DNA of 19,123 bases, from assembly GCA_037440885.1 (NCBI GenBank), contig JBBITI010000050.1, positions 1 through 19,123 of the forward strand, read 5' to 3'. Positions within the stretch are counted from its first letter, which is position 1. Each line of letters begins with the position of its first letter. The DNA is from JBBITI01 sp037440885. Lineage in GTDB: Bacteria > Chloroflexota > Dehalococcoidia > Dehalococcoidales > UBA2162. The translations under genes were made by a program, and so were the position numbers. The notes beneath the pieces are model-generated. The model saw only the letters and a program-made list of their open reading frames with translations, was not told the origin of the DNA and searched no databases. Shown piece after piece: positions 12,133-19,123 of the stretch.

Positions 12133-13914
12133 TTATTTTCCCATCGATTTCTTCAGTGTCTGGTCGATCCAGGCGTACTGGTAGAACGGTGCCGAAGCTT
12201 CTCCGTGATAGTTCTTCAACCATGGCCACCAGAAAGTATACTGGTAAGGCTGTGGTTGTTCGATGTACCAGGCATTCTCCAGCACGTACGGCATAAGGTC
12301 GCGGATGATTTTATCCGCCCCGGCCGGATTCGAGAAAGCGATGCTGGTAACTTTTTCATAAGCTGCCTGGATTATCGGTTCGGTACCCGGTGGGTCGTTG
12401 ACATGGCTCTGGTTGGCAAACTGGGTGCCCCACATCGAGCCGAAATACAGGTATACCGGGAAGATGCCCCACTGCAATCCGAAGAACATGTCCTTGTTGC
12501 CGCGGCCAAACCAGTAACCGACATAAACGCCGAATTCTTTCTGCTGTATTTCCAGATTGACATTGACTTTGGCCCACATCGACTGGAATACCGAGAGGAC
12601 GTCAACGTGTGACTGGTCGGCGTTGCAGATAACCTGGCACTTGAATCCGTTAGGATAACCGGCTTCAGCCAGCAGTTTCTTCGCTTTTTCCGGATTGAAG
12701 CTGTACAGTTCCCGGACCTCCGCTGGCAGTTCGTTCATCGGCATGTATGCCCTGGTGAATGTCTTGTTTAACGGGTAAACCAGAATTTCGGCATCACCGC
12801 CGTAAAGCACGTTCGCCATCCCCTTGAAATCGGTGGCCAGCATCAGCGCTTGCCTGACACGCTTGTCCTTGTAAGGCAGTTCCTGTAAATCTTGCCTCAT
12901 CGCGATGCAGTTCACCGGGCCGGGGAGGAATTTGTAATGATTGAGTTGCGGCGTGGTTAAAAACAGGCTCTTGGCATCGTCAGCCGTGACTTGTGACATC
13001 AGTTCGGCTTTGCCGGTGCGTAAAGCCGATAAGCGAGTCGACAGGTCGGGAAGAATGATCATTTTTAACTCATCGACATAAGGCAACTGTGTGCCTTTCC
13101 CCGGACCGATGGGATTTTTCCCCCAGAAGTTCGGGTTTTTGATCATTGTGAGCTGGCTGCCCGGAACAAAGTCATCGATCATGAAGGCTCCGGTACCGAC
13201 ATTGTTTTTCCAGTCTTGTATATTTCCGTATTTTTTCCACAATTCTGGCGGAAATACAAAATGGTAACCACCGCCATGGGCTAGCCAGTGCCACATTCGC
13301 ATTTGATCTGGAATAGCCTCTTTCATGTTAAAGGTGACTTCCCATGGTCCGGTCTTGGTTACACGGATCAAGGGTACGGTTTTCGGGTAGGAAGCTTTGA
13401 TAAAGGCATTGGGGTGATTCAGGAACATATCCATGTTTTCCACCCAGTCATCAGCGGTCATTTCCCGTCCGCCAACCAGCTTGCTCGCTTCCCGTTTGGG
13501 GTTAAGACCGTAATGTACTCCCTTGCGTACTTTGAAGACCATTACCCCGGGTTCCGGATAACTCACGCTTTCTGCCAGGTACGGCCAGAAATCATCCAGG
13601 CCTGCTCCCGGATTCATCCAGTCGACTTTCCCGCTTCCAGCAAAACCCTTCGTCCAGTCCATCTGGATCCATTGTTCATTGGTAAGCCAGCCGATCGGGC
13701 CGATAAGCTGTCCGGTAGTAACTGGATCGAAGGTCGTAATGTCCGAACCTAGCATGATGTTCAGAGTACCGCCGTATTGCGGTTTTTCTGTGGTGGTTGT
13801 TCTCCCGGGTTGTTTTGTGTTTGTGGTTGCCGTAGGTCCTTGCAGACAGCCTGTCAGTATCACTGCCAGGCTAAGGACGAGGGACAGGGTAATCAGTACA
13901 CATCTTCTTGTCAT
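12133..13914 (-). CDS. Family 5 extracellular solute-binding lipoprotein (A)
   Basis: A 593-residue ABC-transporter binding protein of the peptide/nickel type (SBP_bac_5). A lipoprotein signal ends in LTGC with Cys23 as the lipid-modified residue, followed by a Thr-rich linker (about 24-45). The mature start is YGGTLNIML...TTFDPV, with the typical FKVRKGVHYGLNP, MTADDWVENMDMFL, GTGAFMIDDFVPGSQLTMIKNPNFW, and KRVRQALMLATDFKGM. The C-terminus ends W..WLKNYHGEA...IDQTLKKSMG, shared with the second binding protein at 17200-18996. No permease or ATPase gene is near, so it must use transport components encoded elsewhere. Ligand unknown. Confidence 0.88.
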   Translation of the reverse strand: MTRRCVLITLSLVLSLAVILTGCLQGPTATTNTKQPGRTTTTEKPQYGGTLNIMLGSDITTFDPVTTGQLIGPIGWLTNEQWIQMDWTKGFAGSGKVDWMNPGAGLDDFWPYLAESVSYPEPGVMVFKVRKGVHYGLNPKREASKLVGGREMTADDWVENMDMFLNHPNAFIKASYPKTVPLIRVTKTGPWEVTFNMKEAIPDQMRMWHWLAHGGGYHFVFPPELWKKYGNIQDWKNNVGTGAFMIDDFVPGSQLTMIKNPNFWGKNPIGPGKGTQLPYVDELKMIILPDLSTRLSALRTGKAELMSQVTADDAKSLFLTTPQLNHYKFLPGPVNCIAMRQDLQELPYKDKRVRQALMLATDFKGMANVLYGGDAEILVYPLNKTFTRAYMPMNELPAEVRELYSFNPEKAKKLLAEAGYPNGFKCQVICNADQSHVDVLSVFQSMWAKVNVNLEIQQKEFGVYVGYWFGRGNKDMFFGLQWGIFPVYLYFGSMWGTQFANQSHVNDPPGTEPIIQAAYEKVTSIAFSNPAGADKIIRDLMPYVLENAWYIEQPQPYQYTFWWPWLKNYHGEASAPFYQYAWIDQTLKKSMGK

Positions 13915-13978
13915 AACACCTCCGTATTATTAATAGTGTCCAGTACGCTTGTCCGGTGCGTATCCGGATCTTCGCCTA

Positions 13979-14007
13979 TTTATACATCACCGTAGATATT
14001 CTGTCAA
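13979..14007 (-). promoter_or_regulatory. Promoter of solute-binding protein A
   Basis: On the minus strand, TTGACA (14002-14007) and TATAAA (13979-13984) with 17 bases spacing, 65 bases before the ATG. The inverted repeat at 14010-14023 lies directly upstream of the -35. Confidence 0.7.
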
Positions 14008-14009
14008 TA

Positions 14010-14023
14010 AATGAACATTCATT
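14010..14023. promoter_or_regulatory. Candidate operator palindrome
   Basis: AATGAA, a CA centre, then TTCATT: a 6-base inverted repeat two bases upstream of the -35 of solute-binding protein A. The place suits an activator or repressor site. No regulator gene is present in the window. Confidence 0.35.
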
Positions 14024-14126
14024 AAGATGACCTGTTAAAGAAATGATTGAGGACAGACGAAGAAGCCCCGGTCCGGATTGTGTCGCAGTATCATTGGATA
14101 TTGTCTGCCGCTTCGCGTTGCAGAGC

Positions 14127-14615
14127 CTAGGTCTGGCAGTATGTGAGATCGATAAATGTCGTCCGCCCCACCAGTATCCAGCGGAGTGCCTTCCCCGCAG
14201 CCTCCGGAACCTCATCGATCCGGGAATATTTTGATAGCGACGGTATTACGGCACTGGCATCGGCGTGCGTCGCGAGATCGGTCCTGCCGAGAGGATTGCC
14301 CGGGCAGAATCGTTCGTATCTGACGGCTATATTTTTCTCCGACCGGTTCTTATCTTCCGGGTTGCCGCGGTAATATGCCGCTTTCTGGTTTTTGAGCGGA
14401 AATTGTTCAGGGCAAGGTGCGACTGTGCCCTGGGCCATGAAACCTTCATTTCCGGTATCATCGGTATGCAGGATAAATACGATATCCCCTGGTTCTACCT
14501 GTTCGTCGCCGACCGGCCAGTCATCCACCAGTTGGCTGTCGCTCAGCCAGTGAAAAGCCCGCCACCAATCGAGGAGACGGAACTCCGGCGCAGCGCGCAA
14601 TATCCAGTATTTCAT
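14127..14615 (-). CDS. EVE (PUA-like) domain protein
   Basis: A 162-residue protein starting MKYWILRAAPEF and containing PGDIVFILHTDDTGNEGFMAQGTV. These match the opening strand and the PGD-x-VFI-W/H-T segment of the EVE domain, a PUA/YTH-related fold known to bind modified bases in DNA or RNA. The later YSRIDEVPEAA..LRWI is also typical of the end of the fold, so the domain is complete. EVE proteins are often linked to defence or RNA-modification genes; here the neighbours do not show such a link. No clear Shine-Dalgarno precedes the ATG. Confidence 0.7.
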   Translation of the reverse strand: MKYWILRAAPEFRLLDWWRAFHWLSDSQLVDDWPVGDEQVEPGDIVFILHTDDTGNEGFMAQGTVAPCPEQFPLKNQKAAYYRGNPEDKNRSEKNIAVRYERFCPGNPLGRTDLATHADASAVIPSLSKYSRIDEVPEAAGKALRWILVGRTTFIDLTYCQT

Positions 14616-14760
14616 ATCCGCTATTCTAGTACCTGTACCACCGGTAAATCAAAGAATCGAACGGTTTGTGCGAATTCATGTCGCGGTTGCCGGTCTGATG
14701 TCCGTTCTGACCTGGTAGGACTGGCTTTGCTGTAGTTCGACTTCTCCTTTTGATTCTGTG

Positions 14761-14766
14761 TATAAT
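14761..14766 (+). promoter_or_regulatory. Candidate -10 for the three-helix membrane protein
   Basis: A perfect TATAAT, 42 bases before the ATG at 14809; a partial -35 (TTCGAC) lies 19 bases upstream. Confidence 0.4.
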
Positions 14767-14808
14767 GTTCCTGCTATTCCCGCTCCTTATTGTCGTCAGG
14801 AGGTTTTT

Positions 14809-15216
14809 ATGATCGAGCGTGTTCATGAGCATTTACTGGGCGAACTGGCAACTAATACCCGTACCGATACGATCTTTGTGATTACAGCGATTTTATTGAA
14901 TTTGATCACCCTGGGTATCAATTCCGGAGTGGCTTCATCGAACGGCGGTACCGTTCAGACCGTAGTCATGTTTACCTTTGCCGCTCTTATTATTATCATC
15001 AACCTGGTCGCCGAAATCGGCTTGATCCGGGGCCGGCAATCGCGGGCGAAAATAATCCAGGGTTTGCTCAAGATGTATAAAGACCAGGGAGTCGACGGGT
15101 ATTACGATCCGTCTTTACTCAAAGACTATAGTACCAGGTACAACCTTTTTATCATGGCTGTACTGTTCACCGGCATCGTCGCCCTGGTTATTCCCTTTAT
15201 TCTTTATGCTCTCTAG
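14809..15216 (+). CDS. Three-helix membrane protein of unknown family
   Basis: ATG 14809 follows AGGAGG by five bases; an upstream in-frame ATG at 14758 would overlap the -10 element and is rejected. The 135-residue protein has helices at about 21-40, 49-72 and 112-134. Between the last two is a cytoplasmic-looking basic and amphipathic stretch (RGRQSRAKIIQGLLKMYKDQG). The N-terminal IERVHEHLLGELATNTRTD segment is soluble. No family recognised. It is divergent from the EVE gene. Confidence 0.75.
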   Translation: MIERVHEHLLGELATNTRTDTIFVITAILLNLITLGINSGVASSNGGTVQTVVMFTFAALIIIINLVAEIGLIRGRQSRAKIIQGLLKMYKDQGVDGYYDPSLLKDYSTRYNLFIMAVLFTGIVALVIPFILYAL

Positions 15217-15313
15217 ACCAGCGTTTGCCGGGTTGTATACGGTGTATCTCCGGCCCAGTGTTTGCGGGGAGCTTATCAAACCGCTGTTTGGCTCTCCGCA
15301 TCTATCATGATGG

Positions 15314-16831
15314 TTATTCTAGTTTATTGACTTCGGTCGCAGCGCTCTGGTCTTTCAGCGTGTTAACTTCATCCAGGTACCTGCGGTACCTCAGCATGTG
15401 GCGTAAGACCCGCGATGCCCGTTGCGGGCCGGAGAACAGCGCAATCCCGGTTTCCTGGGGCTCTGCGGACTGGCTGTCCGGCATTAAAGCCGGCACGTGG
15501 CCGACCGATAGCACTGTTTTCCCCAGTTGTTTTGCCCGGACACTCAATTCCTTGAGTTTCTTATCTCGGGCTTCAAGCGCACTGCGGTCCGGTAGATGCA
15601 TTCTTTCCGGGGCGCGCAGTCCCGGCGGCATCATCTGGTCCGATCTCGCCAGTCCGATCAGAGAGATAAGGGCATCCACGCCATCGTCTTCCAGCAGGGC
15701 TTCCACACAGGACGTGACTGTGGCATCGCCCATCGTGTCCATGCCGGCCAGGTCGACCGGATTGCCGTGCGACCAGCGGGCAGGTAGCATGCTGTCCAGT
15801 TTGGTCATCGTTGCTTCCGATAAACGGGCCATCCGGAAACCATCTTTTTCCAGGGCTTCGGAAGCCACCACGCCGTAACCGCCGCCCATGGTCAGGACTG
15901 CGACCCGGTTACCCTTCGGCAGCGGTTGTTTTATCAATCCGGCCAGGACATCGGCCGCTTCGTCTTCGGTCTCTACCCGGATCACTCCGGCCTGTTTGAA
16001 AGCAGCGGTATAAACCGCATCGGAACCGGCCATCGCACCGGTATGCGACCGTGCCGCGGCCATAGCTCCGCTGGTAGCTCCGGCTTTCATGGCGACGATC
16101 GGTTTATGCGGGGTGATTAACTTGGCCATCTGGAAGAAGCGCCGCGCTTCCCGCAGTCCTTCGATGTAAAAAGCGATCGCCCGGGTATCGGGGTCCTGTG
16201 AGAAGTATTCCAGATAGTCCTCCAGGCGAAGCGAAGCTTCATTGCCGGTGCAGACGAACTTGCTGAAACCTACACCTCTTGAATTTCCCAGTTGCATGAT
16301 GCGTGTGCCCATGTTCCCGCTCTGGGCGGCAAAGCTGACCGGACCGGAAAACACCCTGCCCGTAAAACCCAGGATACTGAAGCCGGCGTTGGAGTTGGCG
16401 AGTCCCATGGTATTAGGTCCGACAAAGCGTAAACCTCCGGCCCGGGCGATGGCCGCAACCTCTCGTTCCATCATTGTGCCCTCGTCGCCGGTTTCTTTGA
16501 ACCCACCGGAAATGATTACGGCGGCTTTGATTGTTTTTTTCACGCATTCCGCTACCACCTGCCGTACCCTGGCGGCGGGTACGGCGATGATCGCCAGTTC
16601 GATCTCTTCCGGTATCTCGGTAACGCTCTTGAATGTCGGCATTCCCATCACGGCCGGATGGGAAGGATTCACCGGAAAGGTGCGCCGGTTCTTGTCCTGT
16701 ACCAGGCACCGCATGATGTTGAATCCCCAGGAACCGGGGACATCGGAAGCTCCTACCATCGCCACGGTCTGCGGCGCAAACAGCCTGCGCCATAACTCGC
16801 CTTGGGGTATAAAGTTGCTATCTGATACCAA
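15314..16831 (-). CDS. Acyl-CoA synthetase (NDP-forming), alpha part
   Basis: 505 residues; TTG start with AGGTG at about five bases spacing. The CoA-binding Rossmann domain begins SVAMVGASDVPGSWG-like (about residues 21-36). It is followed by the succinyl-CoA-synthetase-like flavodoxin domain (FAAQSGNMGTRI, about 168-178) and the phosphohistidine motif ARSHTGAMAGSDAV with His263. These parts make up the alpha unit of acetyl/aryl-acyl-CoA synthetases that form ATP or GTP from an acyl-CoA. The ATP-grasp (beta) domain is absent both from this protein and from the flanking genes, so a partner must be encoded elsewhere or the protein works differently. The C-terminal tail (about 415-505) is Lys/Arg/Glu-rich. 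Confidence 0.85.
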   Translation of the reverse strand: MVSDSNFIPQGELWRRLFAPQTVAMVGASDVPGSWGFNIMRCLVQDKNRRTFPVNPSHPAVMGMPTFKSVTEIPEEIELAIIAVPAARVRQVVAECVKKTIKAAVIISGGFKETGDEGTMMEREVAAIARAGGLRFVGPNTMGLANSNAGFSILGFTGRVFSGPVSFAAQSGNMGTRIMQLGNSRGVGFSKFVCTGNEASLRLEDYLEYFSQDPDTRAIAFYIEGLREARRFFQMAKLITPHKPIVAMKAGATSGAMAAARSHTGAMAGSDAVYTAAFKQAGVIRVETEDEAADVLAGLIKQPLPKGNRVAVLTMGGGYGVVASEALEKDGFRMARLSEATMTKLDSMLPARWSHGNPVDLAGMDTMGDATVTSCVEALLEDDGVDALISLIGLARSDQMMPPGLRAPERMHLPDRSALEARDKKLKELSVRAKQLGKTVLSVGHVPALMPDSQSAEPQETGIALFSGPQRASRVLRHMLRYRRYLDEVNTLKDQSAATEVNKLE

Positions 16832-17199
16832 AATTCACCTCGATATACATACTCCACACAACCGGTCAGTCGTCCCGTACTAACAAGCGTTCATCCGAAT
16901 TATATCGCATTCGACGGGGTTGAGACCAGTTTTATTTTTCACTCTATTCTCACAGTTTTGCCGGAAGATTCAAATGCATGGTCGCTGTGCTTTTCAGAGG
17001 CGTTAAAGAATAAAGAATACCTATGTAAAATCGCTGAAGCCGGTTTGAAGACTTGAGAAATCCTTGCTGAAAGGGAGTTCTTCACTGAAGTAGGTGAGGA
17101 AAGGGAAATGCACCGGCTGTTCAGCGTGACGGTCAAAGCAGAAAAGGACGTCCACAGACGTCCTTTTCTGCCGCAGATATCATTGGTTATCGGTATGTT
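16832..17199. other. 368-base gap, no firm gene
   Basis: It contains a minus-strand TATAAT at 16899-16904 that could serve the acyl-CoA synthetase gene, and a hairpin at 17138-17171. Between 16964 and 17160 the plus strand reads like protein in one frame except for a single TGA near 17056, so it may be a decayed gene. Confidence 0.4.
17138..17171. terminator. 14-bp stem hairpin after solute-binding protein B
   Basis: GCAGAAAAGGACGT and its perfect complement enclose a 6-base loop, 29 bases beyond the stop of the minus-strand gene. On that strand TTT follows the stem. Probably a terminator. Confidence 0.6.
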
Positions 17200-18996
17200 T
17201 TAATATCCCATCGACTTCTTCAGATCTGTATCTATCCAGATGTATCGCAGATGGCGCATAGAGCGAGCATAGCCGGTAGAAACCTCACCCCTGAAGTTCT
17301 TCACCCAAGGCCACCAGATGTTGTAAATGTGCGGCGCAGGCACGAAGATATACGGTGCTTCTTCGAGTACGTGTGGCATGACATCTTTGACGGCTTTATA
17401 CCACACGACGTCATTGCGACCGACGTTGTCCTGGATGCTTTGCCAGACTGCCCGTGTCTTCTCACTTTCCCACATGCTGACGCATGCAGAACTGTCAACA
17501 CGTATTTCGTGGATCATGAATGGCATGCTCGGCATGACGCCGCCCCGTATTATCATCTCCTCGTGAGTCCTTGCCGCACTCACATTGCGATATATTGTAG
17601 GCTCCAACACCTGGAGTTGCATGTCGATGTTGACCTTCAGCAGGTATTCCCTGATGACGGAGAGGAAATCGGCGTCGAGCCCCGCGGAGCTCACTGCGAT
17701 CTTGGTCTTGAAACCGTTGGCATATCCGGCGTCCTTTAGTAGTTGCTTCGCTTCGTCCGGGTTGTACTTGTAGAGTGCCTGCACGCTTGCGGGCATCTCG
17801 TTAAGCGGTGTGTAGAAAGGCGTGTGTTCTTTCGTATCGGGAAAGGGCCAACCGAATAAATCTGCATTCCCCTGATAGTACTTCTCGACAAGCTCTTGCT
17901 TGTTTACAGCTAAGTTGAGGGCTCGACGCACCCTGACATCCTTGAACGGGAGATCTAGCTTATCCACGCGGCCGGTGGGTAATGATACCATCGTCGCAGA
18001 GAGCCGGACTGACTTCAACGATGGGTTTCTCCTCAGTGTCTCCTTGGAGTCTTCCCAGTTGAGGCCTCTGAACAAATCAACTTTGCCTGTCCGGAAGGCG
18101 GCAAGCTGTGTAGAGATATCTATGATGATAAGCTGCTTGACGCCAGTAATGTAGGGGAGTTGGTCACCCTTACCCGGTCCAATCGGGTTGGTCTCCCAGT
18201 AGTTCGGATTCTTGGTGTAGGTGACCGAGCTACCTCGGACATAGTCGGTGATATAGAACGGTCCCGGTGTGTCCATGCGCCGCCAGTCATTCTGGTCACC
18301 GTACATCTTGGTGACGTCAGGGTTACGGACGAACAGGCGCTCGCCATTTTCCATGATGTTGGTCCCCATTGCCTTAGGCGGGACCTTGCAGACTACGGTG
18401 TACTTGTCTGCAGCGATCGCTGAGAGTAGATGCTGGTCCTTGCTGAAGAAAACGGCGAAGTTGGTTCCGGGTGTCTTCCACTCGGTTTCCATGCTCCAGG
18501 CAACGTCCGCAGCGGTCATTTCACGGCTGTTTCCAGGCGCTCTCTGCATCCACTTTACACCTTTGCGGAGGCGATAGATGATCGTCTCGCTGTCCGGGAT
18601 CTCCCAGCTCTCGGCAAGCTGTCCGCCCCATAGTTCGGTCCGTCCCAGATAGCCATATAGCCAGGAGGTTTCACCAGTTCCAGCCGGGCCCTTAACCCAC
18701 TGCCCTGAAAGCATGGTATCACCGGTAACCTGGAGTGTTGGGATGAAGAGCGACTGCACTATCAAAGGATCGAATCCGGCAGGTTCGGAGGTGAGGATCT
18801 CGGTGTAAATCCCGCCGTACTTCGGCTTCTCCTCCGAAGGCGTTGTAATCGTGGCTGGCGCGGTAGTTGCTGGTTTGCTACCGCCCGGCGTTGTGGTTAC
18901 CGGGGTCTGGGTGGCTTCCGGTTTACCGCATGACGTAAGAAGTAGCACAAAGGTAAGTAGCAATGCGGTTACAGTAAACACTGCGTTCTTTTTCAT
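17200..18996 (-). CDS. Family 5 extracellular solute-binding lipoprotein (B)
   Basis: A 598-residue SBP_bac_5 protein. A signal peptide with lipobox LTSC (Cys23) is followed by a Thr/Pro-rich linker to about residue 58 and the mature start YGGIYTEIL...AGFDPLIV. Family segments include YRLRKGVKWM, MTAADVAWSM, GPFYITDYVRGSSVTYTKNPNYW and VRVRRALNLAVNKQELVEKYY. The final segment (WPWVKNFRGE...WIDTDLKKSMG) is shared with the other binding protein, so both belong to one subfamily. GGAGGGG lies three bases before the ATG. No other transporter gene is next to it within the window. Ligand unknown. Confidence 0.88.
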   Translation of the reverse strand: MKKNAVFTVTALLLTFVLLLTSCGKPEATQTPVTTTPGGSKPATTAPATITTPSEEKPKYGGIYTEILTSEPAGFDPLIVQSLFIPTLQVTGDTMLSGQWVKGPAGTGETSWLYGYLGRTELWGGQLAESWEIPDSETIIYRLRKGVKWMQRAPGNSREMTAADVAWSMETEWKTPGTNFAVFFSKDQHLLSAIAADKYTVVCKVPPKAMGTNIMENGERLFVRNPDVTKMYGDQNDWRRMDTPGPFYITDYVRGSSVTYTKNPNYWETNPIGPGKGDQLPYITGVKQLIIIDISTQLAAFRTGKVDLFRGLNWEDSKETLRRNPSLKSVRLSATMVSLPTGRVDKLDLPFKDVRVRRALNLAVNKQELVEKYYQGNADLFGWPFPDTKEHTPFYTPLNEMPASVQALYKYNPDEAKQLLKDAGYANGFKTKIAVSSAGLDADFLSVIREYLLKVNIDMQLQVLEPTIYRNVSAARTHEEMIIRGGVMPSMPFMIHEIRVDSSACVSMWESEKTRAVWQSIQDNVGRNDVVWYKAVKDVMPHVLEEAPYIFVPAPHIYNIWWPWVKNFRGEVSTGYARSMRHLRYIWIDTDLKKSMGY

Positions 18997-19123
18997 TTCC
19001 CCTCCTGATTATTCCTGTTTGTTTACCCTCTATTCCTTGGTATTGCGTATTTGTTGTTCTGTCTTTTCAGCACTGTGATTACATATGTGCGTCCTGCTGT
19101 CTGGCATCACCTCTCTGGCACTG
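18997..19123. other. Upstream region of solute-binding protein B
   Basis: No gene and no convincing promoter match could be found in these 127 bases. Confidence 0.4.

Noticed and set aside
16939..17136. 65-residue minus-strand reading frame
   Set aside because: Ser-rich with no recognised pattern and no clear ribosome site; the opposite strand reads more like protein.

Overview
The window looks like a piece of an uncultured Chloroflexota genome, probably Dehalococcoidia. This is inferred from the gene mix: a cytoplasmic molybdopterin oxidoreductase, a four-CxxC zinc-ribbon protein, a GYD protein, VOC and cupin singletons, long lipoprotein solute-binding proteins without a transporter beside them, and an acyl-CoA synthetase (NDP-forming) alpha unit. 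Frequent TTG starts with good Shine-Dalgarno sites fit but prove nothing. No marker gene settles the taxonomy.

Layout: (1) 1-512 is AT-rich. It holds the 5' end of a restriction-type HsdR_N gene (minus strand) and butts against a VOC gene that has lost its start. (2) 1398-5088 carries small genes: two cupin paralogues (minus), an ABM-like protein, a DUF3096-like membrane protein, two zinc-ribbon proteins, a VOC protein (minus) and a GYD protein. (3) 5162-8247 is the most notable part. A consensus promoter is followed by a 26-codon leader peptide with seven consecutive Tyr codons, an antiterminator/terminator pair, a DMSO-reductase-family molybdoenzyme and an 8-Cys ferredoxin-like partner. A 20-bp perfect inverted repeat closes the unit. 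(4) 8268-11355 is a convergent three-gene minus-strand operon: two tandem FAD-dependent oxidoreductases and a small membrane protein. (5) 11632-11966 is a minus-strand tRNA cluster, Trp-Leu(GAG)-Leu(CAA), with its own promoter at 12008-12036. (6) 12133-18996 holds two related solute-binding lipoproteins (minus), an EVE-domain protein (minus), a three-helix membrane protein (plus) and an acyl-CoA synthetase (minus).

Working together: the Tyr-rich leader has all four elements of classical transcription attenuation (protector, antiterminator, terminator, stall codons). It would raise molybdoenzyme expression when charged tRNA-Tyr is scarce. The gene behind it is not a recognisable aromatic amino acid biosynthesis gene, which makes this the best candidate for an undescribed regulatory link. 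The nearby FAD enzymes, binding proteins and acyl-CoA synthetase could serve uptake and metabolism of organic acids or peptides, but the sequence does not fix any substrate.
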